DNA of 64,000 bases from Neisseria sp. KEM232 (GTDB lineage: Bacteria > Pseudomonadota > Gammaproteobacteria > Burkholderiales > Neisseriaceae), in the NCBI RefSeq assembly GCF_002237445.1, contig NZ_CP022527.1:806001-870000 (forward strand). Direction: 5' to 3'. Positions 43,909-52,302 of the stretch are shown here, piece after piece. The notes below the pieces were generated by a model. The model did not search any database. It saw only the letters and a list, made by a program, of their open reading frames with translations, and had not been told where the DNA came from. Position numbers and translations under genes: made by a program. The first letter of the stretch is position 1. The number at the start of each line of letters is the position of its first letter.

Positions 43909-44489
43909 AAAATGCCAAACACAACAATCAGGTGCGCATCGTCGGCGGGACACATCGTGGTCGGAAAATCGCTTTCGCCGATTCAGACGGCCTGCGTCCC
44001 ACGCCCGACAGCGTGCGCGAACGCCTGTTCAACTGGTTGGGGCAGGATTTGACAGGCAAAACCGTGCTGGATTTGTTTGCGGGCAGCGGCGCGCTCGGTT
44101 TTGAAGCCGCTTCGCGGGGGGCGGCAAAAGTGGTGATGGTCGAATTTGAACGTAGGGTTGCGCAGAATCTTGTGCGTCAGGCAGAAATTTTCGGTTGGGA
44201 TGCCGCCGTATCCGTCGTCCGCCAAGATGCCGCTGCGTATCTGCAAAGCGCAGCGGTGCAATTTGATGTCGTGTTTCTCGATCCGCCGTTCTCCTGGCAG
44301 GGGTGGGACGATTTGTTCGGATTGCTGTCAGGCCGTCTGAAACCCGGTGCCGAAGTCTATATCGAAGCGGGAAAAATACCCGATTTGCCGCAATGGCTCG
44401 ACGTCCGCCGAGAGGGACGGGCGGGGCAGAGCAAATACCTGCTTGCCGTGTATCAGAGCAGCTCCCGATTTAATGATAATTATTCATAA
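43905..44489 (+). CDS. rsmD: 16S rRNA (guanine(966)-N2)-methyltransferase
   Basis: 194 residues. RsmD motifs are present: RIVGGTHRGRKI at the start, RPTPDSVRERLFNWL, VLDLFAGSGALGFEAASRGA (SAM binding) and catalytic FLDPPF. It methylates G966 of 16S rRNA. The ATG overlaps the DUF4349 stop codon. After it, AT-rich sequence carries TATAAT (44525-44530) for the ferredoxin gene. Confidence 0.93.
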   Translation: MKNAKHNNQVRIVGGTHRGRKIAFADSDGLRPTPDSVRERLFNWLGQDLTGKTVLDLFAGSGALGFEAASRGAAKVVMVEFERRVAQNLVRQAEIFGWDAAVSVVRQDAAAYLQSAAVQFDVVFLDPPFSWQGWDDLFGLLSGRLKPGAEVYIEAGKIPDLPQWLDVRREGRAGQSKYLLAVYQSSSRFNDNYS

Positions 44490-44577
44490 ATATATAAAAA
44501 ACAATCATCTAGCGAAAAGCGTGCTATAATCCGCGCCCGCTAAATTTCAGACACACACATTTCAGAAGGATTCCGAT

Positions 44578-44829
44578 ATGTCACTCTTTATTACAGACGA
44601 GTGCATCAATTGCGACGTTTGCGAGCCCGAGTGCCCCAACGACGCCATCTCGCAGGGCGAAGAGATTTATGAAATCGACCCGAATCTCTGCACCCAGTGC
44701 GTCGGCCACTACGACGAACCACAATGCCAGCAGGTCTGCCCTGTGGACTGCATTCTGATAGATGAAGAACATCCTGAAACGCATGACGAGCTTTATGCCA
44801 AGTATATTCGTATCATCGAAGAAAAATAA
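44578..44829 (+). CDS. YfhL-type 2[4Fe-4S] ferredoxin
   Basis: 83 residues. Two cluster motifs are present: CINCDVCEPECP and the longer CTQCVGHYDEPQCQQVCP, the spacing typical of YfhL / Alvin ferredoxins. It is acidic and soluble, an electron carrier for unknown partners. It has its own TATAAT at 44525-44530, and the gene usually travels with rsmD/coaD-type neighbours. Confidence 0.92.
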   Translation: MSLFITDECINCDVCEPECPNDAISQGEEIYEIDPNLCTQCVGHYDEPQCQQVCPVDCILIDEEHPETHDELYAKYIRIIEEK

Positions 44830-44888
44830 TTAAAACAAGTATAAATATAAACTTAATGCGGATTGGCAGGGATTTTTAAATATTTTTC

Positions 44889-44917
44889 TTGACGAAGATG
44901 GGCGGTGTAAGTAATAT
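44889..44917 (+). promoter_or_regulatory. Promoter of the tRNA-Tyr/Gly/Thr operon
   Basis: TTGACG (44889-44894), a 17-base spacer, TAATAT (44912-44917), 13 bases before tRNA-Tyr. Confidence 0.75.
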
Positions 44918-44930
44918 TCCGCTTCTCTTT

Positions 44931-45014
44931 GGTGGGATTCCCGAGCGGTCAAAGGGGGCAGACTGTAAATCTGTTGCGAGAGCTTCGAAGGTTCGAATCC
45001 TTCTCCCACCACCA
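44931..45014 (+). tRNA. tRNA-Tyr (GTA)
   Basis: 84 nt with long variable arm. Acceptor GGTGGGA pairs with TCCCACC, anticodon GTA in CTGTAAA, CCA encoded. First of three tRNAs in the order Tyr-Gly-Thr. Confidence 0.96.
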
Positions 45015-45054
45015 AATTCCAATTTGTTGGAGCTGGATTACAGGCAGTAAGTCT

Positions 45055-45128
45055 GCGGGTGTAGCTCAATGGTAGAGCAGAAGCCTTCCAAGCTTACGGT
45101 GAGGGTTCGATTCCCTTCACCCGCTCCA
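45055..45128 (+). tRNA. tRNA-Gly (TCC)
   Basis: 74 nt, acceptor GCGGGTG pairs with CACCCGC, anticodon loop CTTCCAA, CCA encoded. Confidence 0.96.
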
Positions 45129-45138
45129 ATATCTATTG

Positions 45139-45213
45139 GCCCATGTAGCTCAGGGGTAGAGCACTCCCTTGGTAAGGGAGAGGCCGGCAGTTCAAATCTG
45201 CCCATGGGCACCA
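45139..45213 (+). tRNA. tRNA-Thr (GGT)
   Basis: 75 nt, acceptor GCCCATG pairs with CATGGGC, anticodon loop TTGGTAA, CCA encoded. In Neisseria and many proteobacteria tuf follows directly; here only its first codons remain. Confidence 0.96.
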
Positions 45214-45270
45214 AATAATTACCCTTAAACTCATTTTCTTTATTAGTAAGCTTTAGATAGGAAATTTGCT

Positions 45271-45297
45271 ATGGCAAAGGAAAAATTCGAACGCAGC
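45271..45297 (+). pseudogene. tuf: tuf (EF-Tu) remnant: first nine codons only
   Basis: ATGGCAAAGGAAAAATTCGA and onwards encodes MAKEKFERS, the exact start of Neisseria EF-Tu, with its ribosome site (ATAGGAAA) at the usual distance and tRNA-Thr upstream. After AGC the EF-Tu reading (next codons would be Lys-Pro-His) is replaced by IS630 transposase sequence. So the gene is lost at this locus; a second intact tuf must exist elsewhere. Confidence 0.88.
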
Positions 45298-45531
45298 TTA
45301 AAGAGCCTTCGGTCATTATTATGGATAACGCCCGTTTTCACAGGATGGCGGTACTGCGTGAAATGGCACAGAGGGAGGGACACATCATTCTGCCGCTGCC
45401 GCCATATTCGCCTGAGTTGAACCCGATAGAAAAGGTGTGGGCGAATATCAAACGGCATCTGGGGAAAGTGATGTCCGGCTGTTTGTCTTTTGAGCAGGCT
45501 TTGTTGGATATTTTTTGTTTTGTTTGACTAT
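45297..45531 (+). mobile_element. IS630-family 3' remnant
   Basis: 235 bases encode the C-terminal part of an IS630 transposase: IIMDNARFHRM (catalytic Asp of the DDE triad) and LPPYSPELNPIEKVWANIK with the final Glu, to the TGA at 45525-45527. The right end TTTGACTATA follows. The 5' part and left end are missing. A nearly identical stretch lies at 57233-57468. Confidence 0.85.
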
Positions 45532-45597
45532 ATATCGGCAGGCCGTCTGAAAATCGATTTACTAAGGTCACATGCTTTCAGACGGCCTTGACAATAA

Positions 45598-45621
45598 AAG
45601 AGCCTGCTTTCGCAGGCTCTT
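45598..45621 (-). terminator. Porin gene terminator
   Basis: AAGAGCCTGC TTTC GCAGGCTCTT, a perfect 10-bp stem, with A-rich flank giving a U-tail on the minus strand, 22 bases past the porin stop. Confidence 0.85.
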
Positions 45622-45642
45622 CAATTTTATCCAATCATTAGA

Positions 45643-46755
45643 TTAGAATTTGTGACGCAAACCAACCAAACCACCAGTTGTTTCTGTTCTGTCTTCTTTT
45701 TTACCGGCACGTAACCAACCTGCTTGCGCGAAAGCGGTAGTGCGTTTGGAGAAGTCGTAGTCAGCACCCAAAACAACTTGGTTGTACTCAGTGTGGGCTT
45801 TATCTGCGTTGGAAAGGTTTTTGCCTTTAGCTTTAAAACCGTGAGCGTAGGAAACACGAGGAGTAACGTTACCCATGGTGTATGCACCAGTTACCGCAAC
45901 TTCGTGAGTTTTCAAACCAGCACTTTTATCGGAATCAGCATCGTAGTTGTCATTGCTTGCCAATGCAGCTTTATAGCTGTTTACGCTATCCCAGCCGTTG
46001 GTATATTGGTAAGCAGCACCGACAAACAGGTTGTTTGCATCGTAGCCAGCTTCAACACGGTGAGCCTGGCCGGATTTGCTTTGGTTATTAGCAGTTACAT
46101 AAGCAGATTTTTTGTAACCGAAACCATACTGGGCGAAGAAACCAGCATTTTCATAGTTCAAACCAGCATAGTAAGCGGCATTGTCTTTTGCAGGAGAGGC
46201 ATCACGACCGGAAGTCGGGTTAGCAGTACCACGAACAGTGTTTACTTTGTTATCACGCGGAGTGAACTGTACGTTTGCGCTGAAACCTGCGAAAACAGGG
46301 CTGTCGTAACGGACAGAAACGATTTTCTGACCAGTACGGGTCAGCATACCCAGACCCAAAGCGCTGTTGGAGTACTCCCAAGCGTCAACTTTGTCCATAT
46401 CGTCCAGTTGAGTCGGGATTTTACCAGCGCGAATAGTACCGGCGGTAGTTTCCAAACCAATGTAAGCTTGGCGGTTACCCCAGCCTGCGTTATTACCTGC
46501 TACGGAAGTTTTAGATTCAACTTTCCAAATTGCATTCAGGCCGTTACCCAAGTTTTCATGACCTTTAAAGCCGATACGGGAACCGAAGTCGGCAATAGCT
46601 GTTTCGGTATGGCCTTTGTATGTTGTTTGACCGTTAGTAGTTTGTTTTACACGTGCAGTCTCAACACCGGCTTTGATAGTGCCGTACAAAGTCACGTCTG
46701 CCATTGCAGCAGAAGACAAAGCGGCCAAAGACAGAGCAATCAGAGTTTTTTTCAT
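45643..46755 (-). CDS. Outer-membrane porin, PorB-like (Gram-negative porin family)
   Basis: 370 residues. The signal peptide MKKTLIALSLAALSSAAMA precedes DVTLYGTIKAG, the standard neisserial porin start. The barrel has GSRIGFKGHENLGNGLNAIW (strand 2-3), the constriction loop region, and ends VGLRHKF with terminal Phe. It would be a trimeric general porin. By eye its codons are more AT-rich than those of neighbouring genes, as usual for highly expressed neisserial porins. Strong terminator downstream. Confidence 0.93.
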   Translation of the reverse strand: MKKTLIALSLAALSSAAMADVTLYGTIKAGVETARVKQTTNGQTTYKGHTETAIADFGSRIGFKGHENLGNGLNAIWKVESKTSVAGNNAGWGNRQAYIGLETTAGTIRAGKIPTQLDDMDKVDAWEYSNSALGLGMLTRTGQKIVSVRYDSPVFAGFSANVQFTPRDNKVNTVRGTANPTSGRDASPAKDNAAYYAGLNYENAGFFAQYGFGYKKSAYVTANNQSKSGQAHRVEAGYDANNLFVGAAYQYTNGWDSVNSYKAALASNDNYDADSDKSAGLKTHEVAVTGAYTMGNVTPRVSYAHGFKAKGKNLSNADKAHTEYNQVVLGADYDFSKRTTAFAQAGWLRAGKKEDRTETTGGLVGLRHKF

Positions 46756-46855
46756 TGCTGTATTCCTTTTCTATGTTTAAGAAAATCAGGCAGAACCGGA
46801 TGACTCCGATTAAGCTGTTGCGTCGACCACCCGCTCGGGTGATTACATGACTGCT

Positions 46856-46884
46856 AATATAAATGCTCCGCTGTAAAAAAACAA
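46856..46884 (-). promoter_or_regulatory. Porin promoter with A7 tract
   Basis: On the minus strand TTGTTT (46879-46884), 17-base spacer, TATATT (46856-46861). A run of seven A's (plus strand, 46875-46881) straddles the -35/spacer boundary. The 5' leader is about 90 bases. Confidence 0.5.
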
Positions 46885-47148
46885 ACTTTATTGCCTTTTT
46901 GTCAGACGGATGCGGCAAAAAAGTGTGGGATTTATCCAACAGATTTTAATTTATTGCTGGAATTTCATTTTGTTATCCGTTTATCGGTTTTGCAGCAGAA
47001 CAACGGCAGGCGCTTTATCGATTTGTTGCCTTTGTACACTTCAAACGCAATCAAGCAGGCCGAAGCTGCTTAAAAGGCCGTCTGAAAACCCTGTCTTCAT
47101 TTTAAAAACAAGGTATTTTCAGACGGCCTTTTATCCGCAGCGGCACGG
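46885..47148. other. Intergenic region between porin and SPOR-like gene
   Basis: No gene is seen. A DUS inverted pair at 47072-47132 serves as terminator of the minus-strand operon ending at 47149. The rest is AT-rich unassigned sequence. Confidence 0.6.
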
Positions 47149-48051
47149 TCAGCGGCATTTATTGCGGCTTAGTCTGCCATAGCTGCCGACGATGTTTTGG
47201 ATGGCTTTTGCATCGGCATCGTTGACGGTCATAAACGTCACCTGCATTTTTGCCACGCTCTGCCCGCCCGAGCCTGCGGAATTGATTTCGCGCAGCTGCC
47301 CGCTGAAACCCGCGCCCTGCAAACGGGACAGCAACGCCTGCGCCTGCGCACGGTCGGCGCGGATACCGACGCTGATTCCGCCTTCCATCAGAACGGTATT
47401 GAAGCCTTTTTCCTGCAATGCCTGCATTTGGCTGCCTGCGTCAATCTGTATCGGCGTCCACACGGCATAGGTGGTTTTGCTTTTCGGCGCTTCGCGGCGT
47501 TCGACGGTACGGTTGGCGGCGTGCGGCCATTTTACCAGCAGGCCTTTGATGCGGTGGTAGTCGTCTTCGGGCATGGTGACATTGGCTGTGGCCGTGCATT
47601 GTCTGCCGCCTGCTGCCTGCGGGGCGGGCGGCTCGCCGCCGTAAGAACCGCCGTTATCGGCAAAGCCTCTGTTTTGCCGGTTGCGGCGCTCGGCTTCTTC
47701 TCTGGCAAGACGGAGTTTGTTTTCTTCCTGCCATCTCTCGCGTTCGGAAATGCGTTTGGCAACGTCTTCTTCCGTGTCGGTGGGCTCGATGAACACGTCT
47801 TGTGCGCCGCCGTTGTCGTGCAGCCAGTCGCCCGAAGCGGGGGCGGATGCGGGACTTTCAGTCGGCCTTATGCCGCCTTTTGGTTTGACCATAGGCTCTG
47901 CCAGCGAAGCCGAGGTCTGCGCCAGTTTTTCTCCCGCGGCTTTGCGCCGCGCGAGCATTTCAGCTTCCTGTTCGGCGGCAATTTTATGAAGCGTTGTTCC
48001 GCCGAATACAATGAGGTTGAGCGCGACGAGCGCAAAAAACAGCCATTTCAT
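47149..48051 (-). CDS. SPOR-domain-like membrane protein
   Basis: 300 residues from the ATG at 48051, which overlaps the stop of the birA-coaX gene (ATGA). One N-terminal membrane helix (MKWLFFALVALNLIVFGG) is followed by a charged linker with coiled-coil potential (about 115-150). The C-terminal domain (about 170-290) has the beta-alpha repeats of a SPOR fold. SPOR domains bind denuded glycan at the septum. The call is by fold pattern; sequence similarity in this family is low. Confidence 0.65.
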   Translation of the reverse strand: MKWLFFALVALNLIVFGGTTLHKIAAEQEAEMLARRKAAGEKLAQTSASLAEPMVKPKGGIRPTESPASAPASGDWLHDNGGAQDVFIEPTDTEEDVAKRISERERWQEENKLRLAREEAERRNRQNRGFADNGGSYGGEPPAPQAAGGRQCTATANVTMPEDDYHRIKGLLVKWPHAANRTVERREAPKSKTTYAVWTPIQIDAGSQMQALQEKGFNTVLMEGGISVGIRADRAQAQALLSRLQGAGFSGQLREINSAGSGGQSVAKMQVTFMTVNDADAKAIQNIVGSYGRLSRNKCR

Positions 48052-49766
48052 TCTTGTCCTACCCAGCTTGACAGTCCGTAGATAACGAGGTTGTCCACGA
48101 CTTTGATATTGTTTTCCGAAGCGAGGGCCTGCGGCATGGCTTGTGCCACTCTGGCCGCTCCGCCTCCCGTAATGACGATGTCGACAGGTTTTTCCTGCCC
48201 CACTTTTTCTTTCAGACGGCCGTGCATCAATATGATGGCGCCGCATACGGCATCCATCATACCGCCCGCTAGCGCGTTAGGGGTGGTGGTGGGGAAGGGG
48301 TATGCGCGGCCGATAGGGCGGTTGAGGTTGGCGGTTTTCTGTGCCATCGCTTCTTTCATAAGATGGAAACCGGGCATGATGCTGCCGCCGAGATAGTGGT
48401 TGTCGTCGGTGAGGGCGTCGATGGTAACGGCTGTTCCACAGCTGACAACCACGCAGGCATTGGTGCTGAACATACGGCTGCCGAGCGTGTTAAACCAGCG
48501 GTCGGCGCCGTGTTCCGCAGGATTGCGGTAGTGGTTGCGGATGCCGAGCGCCTGTGACATCGAAGACAGCCAGCTTACCGGCTTGCCTAGCTGCTCTTCC
48601 ACCAGTTTTTTCTTTTCTTCGCCGCATACGGCGCTGCCGACGATAACGGTATCTTCGCTACCTCCCTGCCGCCAGGCATCGCCCAGCGGTTTCAAATCGC
48701 GGTAGGGCGCGTTTGATACGGCGCCGAGTCTGCCGTTTTCCAGCCATGCCCATTTCAGACGGCTGTTGCCGCCGTCGAGCAGCAGATAGCGGCGCGGGGC
48801 ATTCTCCAAACGCACGGGATGGCGGCGCAGGCTGATTTCGCCGCAGACAATCTGTTTTTCGCCCGCCGCCGTTTGCAGGCGCAGCGCACCCTGTTCGGCA
48901 ACGCCTGCCACGATACCCTCTTCCAGAGCCTGCCCGTCAAGCAGCAGGCGGACGTATTGCCCGTGGTCACGGTTGGCTTGCGAATAGTCGGCAAGAAAAG
49001 GGGCGAAACCGTGTTCGGCAAAGCGCGGCAGCACATCGGCCAGCTCTTGCGTCAGCGTCCGCAACAATATGTCTGCGGTGGGCGGCGCAGTTTTACAGAC
49101 GGCCTGCACCGAGGCAGCGTGCTCCACCTCTTTGGGCAGGACGAAATTCAAACCGATGCCGATAACGGCGGCCGTTTTGCCTTCGGCGCGGACGGTTTCA
49201 ATCAGAATGCCGCCGAGCTTGCCGTCTCCCGCCACCAAATCGTTCGGCCATTTAACCTGCGCGGCGACATTCAGCTTGGCAAGTGCGTTGCGGCAGGCCA
49301 GCCCCACCACCAACGACAAGGCGCCCAGCTGCGCCTGCGGCACATCGAACACCCAACCGAAGCTGAATGTCAGGCATTCGCCGATGCGGCTGTGCCAGTT
49401 GCGCCCCTGCCTGCCGCGCCCGTGCGTCTGTTCGTGCACCAGACAGAGGCGGCGGTGGGCGGCGGTGATACTCTGTTTGGCCTGCGCGAGAATGACATCG
49501 TTGCTGGACGGATGCCTGTGCAGCAGTTCGACGGAAAAACCGGGCGCGGCAGCGGCAAGGCTTTCCGCAGAAAAAACCGCCAGCGGTCGGATAAGGCGCC
49601 AATAGCCGTCGTGTTGGCGCAGCAGGCCGCGGATATGGCCGGGCATTTTCAGCCACAGGCCGTTGAGCTGCTGCGGCTTCTCTCCGACTTGGCGCGCCAG
49701 TTGGGAAATATGCTGCGGCAGGCCGTCTGAGAGCGCGGCCAACAGCCGCCAATGCGCTTCCTGCAT
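48048..49766 (-). CDS. Bifunctional biotin-protein ligase / type III pantothenate kinase (BirA-CoaX fusion)
   Basis: 572 residues. N-terminal winged helix (about 1-65). BirA catalytic part with HGRGRQGRNW, VKWPNDLVAGDGKLGGILIE and the C-terminal repressor-like domain. After about residue 325 comes the CoaX kinase: LLLDGGNSRLKWAWLENG, GADRWFNTLG, SCGTAVTIDAL and a closing ITGGGA motif. It joins biotin attachment to CoA synthesis. The fusion is known in Neisseria. Flanked by rfaE2 upstream (1 base apart) and the SPOR gene (overlap) downstream, so a three-gene operon. Confidence 0.93.
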   Translation of the reverse strand: MQEAHWRLLAALSDGLPQHISQLARQVGEKPQQLNGLWLKMPGHIRGLLRQHDGYWRLIRPLAVFSAESLAAAAPGFSVELLHRHPSSNDVILAQAKQSITAAHRRLCLVHEQTHGRGRQGRNWHSRIGECLTFSFGWVFDVPQAQLGALSLVVGLACRNALAKLNVAAQVKWPNDLVAGDGKLGGILIETVRAEGKTAAVIGIGLNFVLPKEVEHAASVQAVCKTAPPTADILLRTLTQELADVLPRFAEHGFAPFLADYSQANRDHGQYVRLLLDGQALEEGIVAGVAEQGALRLQTAAGEKQIVCGEISLRRHPVRLENAPRRYLLLDGGNSRLKWAWLENGRLGAVSNAPYRDLKPLGDAWRQGGSEDTVIVGSAVCGEEKKKLVEEQLGKPVSWLSSMSQALGIRNHYRNPAEHGADRWFNTLGSRMFSTNACVVVSCGTAVTIDALTDDNHYLGGSIMPGFHLMKEAMAQKTANLNRPIGRAYPFPTTTPNALAGGMMDAVCGAIILMHGRLKEKVGQEKPVDIVITGGGAARVAQAMPQALASENNIKVVDNLVIYGLSSWVGQE

Positions 49767-49767
49767 G

Positions 49768-50268
49768 TTATTTCCGTTCCGTTTGGCGGATTTTCGCCAG
49801 CGTCTGCGTGGTAGACGTTTGGTGCAGGAAGGGAATGGAAAACACTTTGCCGCCGCGCGCCAGCGTTTGTTCCGCGCCGACGATTTTCTCCACCGGCCAG
49901 TCTCCGCCTTTAACCAATATGTCGGGCTTGATCTGCTCGATCAGTTCCGCAGGCGTATCCTCGTCAAACCAGGTCACCAAATCGACATCGGCCAAAGCCG
50001 CCGCAACGGCCGCGCGGTCGGCTAACCCGTTAATCGGACGGTCGTCGCCTTTTCCCTGCCGCCGCACGGAAGCGTCGGTATTCAAGGCCAGCACCATCGC
50101 CGCGCCGGTTGCGCGCGCCTGCGCCAGATAGGTTGCATGGCCGCGGTGCAGGATGTCGAAGCAGCCGTTGGTAAACACCAGCGGGCGCGGCAGTTCGGCA
50201 AGCCGCACCGCCAATTCTTCGGGCGGGCAGATTTTTTGTTCAAACGCGGGCAGCGGCCAAGTTTCCAT
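49768..50268 (-). CDS. rfaE2: D-glycero-beta-D-manno-heptose 1-phosphate adenylyltransferase
   Basis: 166 residues. Nucleotidyltransferase signature VFTNGCFDILHRGHATYL (HxGH) and late LHQTSTTQTLAKIR region. It makes ADP-heptose for the LOS core. It is the separate second domain of HldE, as in Neisseria; the kinase domain (rfaE1) is not in this window. First gene of the operon with birA-coaX and the SPOR gene. Confidence 0.92.
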   Translation of the reverse strand: METWPLPAFEQKICPPEELAVRLAELPRPLVFTNGCFDILHRGHATYLAQARATGAAMVLALNTDASVRRQGKGDDRPINGLADRAAVAAALADVDLVTWFDEDTPAELIEQIKPDILVKGGDWPVEKIVGAEQTLARGGKVFSIPFLHQTSTTQTLAKIRQTERK

Positions 50269-50413
50269 GTTTTTACTCGGGCGGGCGAAAAGCGCAAATC
50301 ATACCGAAAGCATGGGATTACGGCAACGGAAGCGGCCTTTACCCACCCCGGGCGCACACGGCCGGTGCAACAGTTTTCAGACGGCCCCCGCATCGGAATT
50401 GCCGGAAAACAGA

Positions 50414-50441
50414 AAACCCGCTTCGCAAACGAAGCGGGTTT
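50414..50441 (-). terminator. tRNA operon terminator
   Basis: AAACCCGCTTCG (50414-50425) pairs with CGAAGCGGGTTT (50430-50441) around a 4-base loop; it lies 6 bases past the tRNA-His 3' end on the minus strand. Confidence 0.85.
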
Positions 50442-50447
50442 GTATGC

Positions 50448-50523
50448 TGGGGTGGCTGATGGGGCTCGAACCCACGACAACCGGAATCACAATCCGGGGC
50501 TCTACCAACTGAGCTACAGCCAC
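50448..50523 (-). tRNA. tRNA-His (GTG)
   Basis: 76 nt on the minus strand, acceptor GTGGCTG pairs with CAGCCAC, anticodon GTG in TTGTGAT, an extra G available at -1 (base 50524), CCA encoded. Last of Pro-Arg-His. Confidence 0.95.
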
Positions 50524-50556
50524 CACAAAAAACTTTAATTTCAAAATCTGCCGTTT

Positions 50557-50633
50557 TGGCGCGCCCGACAGGAATCGAACCTGTAACCGCCCGCTTAGAA
50601 GGCGGGTGCTCTATCCGGTTGAGCTACGGGCGC
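50557..50633 (-). tRNA. tRNA-Arg (TCT)
   Basis: 77 nt, acceptor GCGCCCG pairs with CGGGCGC, anticodon TCT in CTTCTAA, CCA encoded. Confidence 0.95.
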
Positions 50634-50669
50634 ATCAACTTTTGCGGGCTTTGTTTTCCGTCGGGTATC

Positions 50670-50747
50670 TGGTCGGGGCGGTGGGATTCGAACTCACGAC
50701 CCTCTGCTCCCAAAGCAGATGCGCTAACCGGGCTGCGCTACGCCCCG
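50670..50747 (-). tRNA. tRNA-Pro (TGG)
   Basis: 78 nt, acceptor CGGGGCG pairs with CGCCCCG, anticodon TGG in TTTGGGA, CCA encoded. First tRNA of the operon. Confidence 0.95.
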
Positions 50748-50761
50748 ACGAGAAGACGCGC

Positions 50762-50790
50762 ACTATACAAGCCGTCTGAAAAAGCGTCAA
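50762..50790 (-). promoter_or_regulatory. tRNA-Pro/Arg/His promoter with a DUS in the spacer
   Basis: On the minus strand TTGACG (50785-50790), 17-base spacer, TATAGT (50762-50767), 14 bases before tRNA-Pro. The spacer carries TTCAGACGGC, a core DUS. Confidence 0.75.
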
Positions 50791-50943
50791 GCAAAAGGCG
50801 GCGGATTTTTTCAGACGGTCTGTTTAGCCCTTATTTCCGCAACGCATTTATTTTCTTTCAGACGGCCTTTCCCGCGCGTGAAAAGCGCGGCACGACATGA
50901 CATAATGCGCGCTTTCCCATCCGCACAAACGAAAGGTTTTCCG

Positions 50944-51813
50944 ATGTCCGCACAACTTATCGACGGCAAAGCCGTATCGCAGCAACGCCTGTCCGCATTG
51001 GCGGAGAAGGTTGGCGAACGCAAAAACAAAGGGCTGCGCGCGCCCTGTCTGGCCGTGGTTTTGGTCGGATCCGACCCCGCCAGCCAAGTGTATGTGCGCA
51101 ACAAAAAAACCGCCTGCGCCAAAGTCGGTTTCGAATCGCTCTCTTATGAGCTGCCCGCCGATACCGCAGAGGACGAACTTTTAAACCTGGTAGACAAACT
51201 CAATGCCGACGAAGCCGTGGACGGCATCCTCGTCCAGCTGCCGCTGCCGCAGCAAATCGACAGCCAGGCCGTGCTCGAACGCATCGCGCCGCACAAAGAC
51301 GTCGACGGCTTCCATCCCTACAACGTCGGGCGGCTGGCGGTGAAAATGCCGCTGCTGCGCCCCTGCACCCCCAAAGGCGTCATGACGCTGCTGGCACACT
51401 ACGGCATCGATCCCGAAGGCAAAAAAGCCGTGGTCGTCGGCGCGTCCAACATCGTCGGCCGCCCGCAGCTTTTGGAACTGCTGCTCGCCCGCGCCACGGT
51501 CACCGTCTGCCACAGCAAAACGCAAAACCTCGCCGCCGAAGTGGCGCAGGCCGACATCGTCGTGGCCGGCGTGGGCATTGCCAACTTCGTCAAAGGCGCG
51601 TGGATCAAACCCGGCGCGGTGGTGATCGACGTGGGCATCAACCGCCTGGACGACGGCTCGCTGTGCGGCGACGTGGAATTTGCCGCCGCGGCCGAACGCG
51701 CCGCGATGATTACGCCCGTTCCCGGCGGCGTCGGCCCGATGACCATCGCCTCCCTGCTGGAAAACACCTTGCAGGCCGCCGAGCTGCACGACCGCAACGG
51801 AACCGCGGCCTGA
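50944..51813 (+). CDS. folD: Methylenetetrahydrofolate dehydrogenase / cyclohydrolase
   Basis: 289 residues from the ATG at 50944; earlier starts cross the promoter. YVRNKKTACAKVG holds the catalytic Lys, DGILVQLPLP and the NADP loop VVVGASNIVGRPQ are conserved, and it ends with the ITPVPGGVGPMTIASLLENT block. It interconverts one-carbon folates in the cytosol. Full length and alone on its transcript. Confidence 0.96.
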   Translation: MSAQLIDGKAVSQQRLSALAEKVGERKNKGLRAPCLAVVLVGSDPASQVYVRNKKTACAKVGFESLSYELPADTAEDELLNLVDKLNADEAVDGILVQLPLPQQIDSQAVLERIAPHKDVDGFHPYNVGRLAVKMPLLRPCTPKGVMTLLAHYGIDPEGKKAVVVGASNIVGRPQLLELLLARATVTVCHSKTQNLAAEVAQADIVVAGVGIANFVKGAWIKPGAVVIDVGINRLDDGSLCGDVEFAAAAERAAMITPVPGGVGPMTIASLLENTLQAAELHDRNGTAA

Positions 51814-51913
51814 TTCGGGGAGCAGCCGATGAAACCCATCTAAATCAGGGCAATCACATCGTCAAACCGAACACTTTGTTTGCCAAAAAAACGATGAAAG
51901 AGGCCGTCTGAAA

Positions 51914-52210
51914 ATGCCAACCGCCCTTCCGCCCTGCCGTATCCGCTGGCACGACCCGACCCGCCCGCTGCCCTATGTTTCCCGCCTCTACACCCAGCTT
52001 CGCCCGTTCGACGGCAAAGACGCATGGAGCGTGGTATTTGAGTTTGACGAAGGGCACACGCCATACGAGCAGAACACCCAATCATTCGCCGCCGACCGCG
52101 TATTCTTCCTCGTCGAAACTGCGCCGCACCACCTGCTGCAACCCGGTTTCGCCTTCCCCTTTATGGACGGCGGGCGCGAAATCGGCGTCTGCACCGTTGA
52201 AGCGGCCTGA
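51914..52210 (+). CDS. Hypothetical protein
   Basis: 98 residues starting at an ATG joined directly to a DUS (GAGGCCGTCTGAAAATG). No signal or membrane segment. Rich in aromatic residues and His, with strands such as DAWSVVFEFDEGHTPY and a closing GREIGVCTVEAA. No family is recognised. The reading frame keeps the local codon bias, so coding is likely. Confidence 0.6.
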   Translation: MPTALPPCRIRWHDPTRPLPYVSRLYTQLRPFDGKDAWSVVFEFDEGHTPYEQNTQSFAADRVFFLVETAPHHLLQPGFAFPFMDGGREIGVCTVEAA

Positions 52211-52302
52211 CTGCTTTAAGCCGTTCCCGCCTGTGCGGAAATGACGTCTCCGAAAGCGGTTTTGCAGTCTTCCGCGAAGCAGAAACACAAAACGGTAATA
52301 AT

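Noticed and set aside
44830..45069. Short minus-strand frame with GEGFEPSKLSQQ
   Set aside because: This is the well-known false product of reading antisense through tRNA-Tyr.
50137..50900. Small plus-strand frames over 50.1-50.9 kb (GLEPTTTGIT, WDSNSRPSAP)
   Set aside because: They are antisense readings of tRNA-His, tRNA-Arg and tRNA-Pro, a common annotation artefact.
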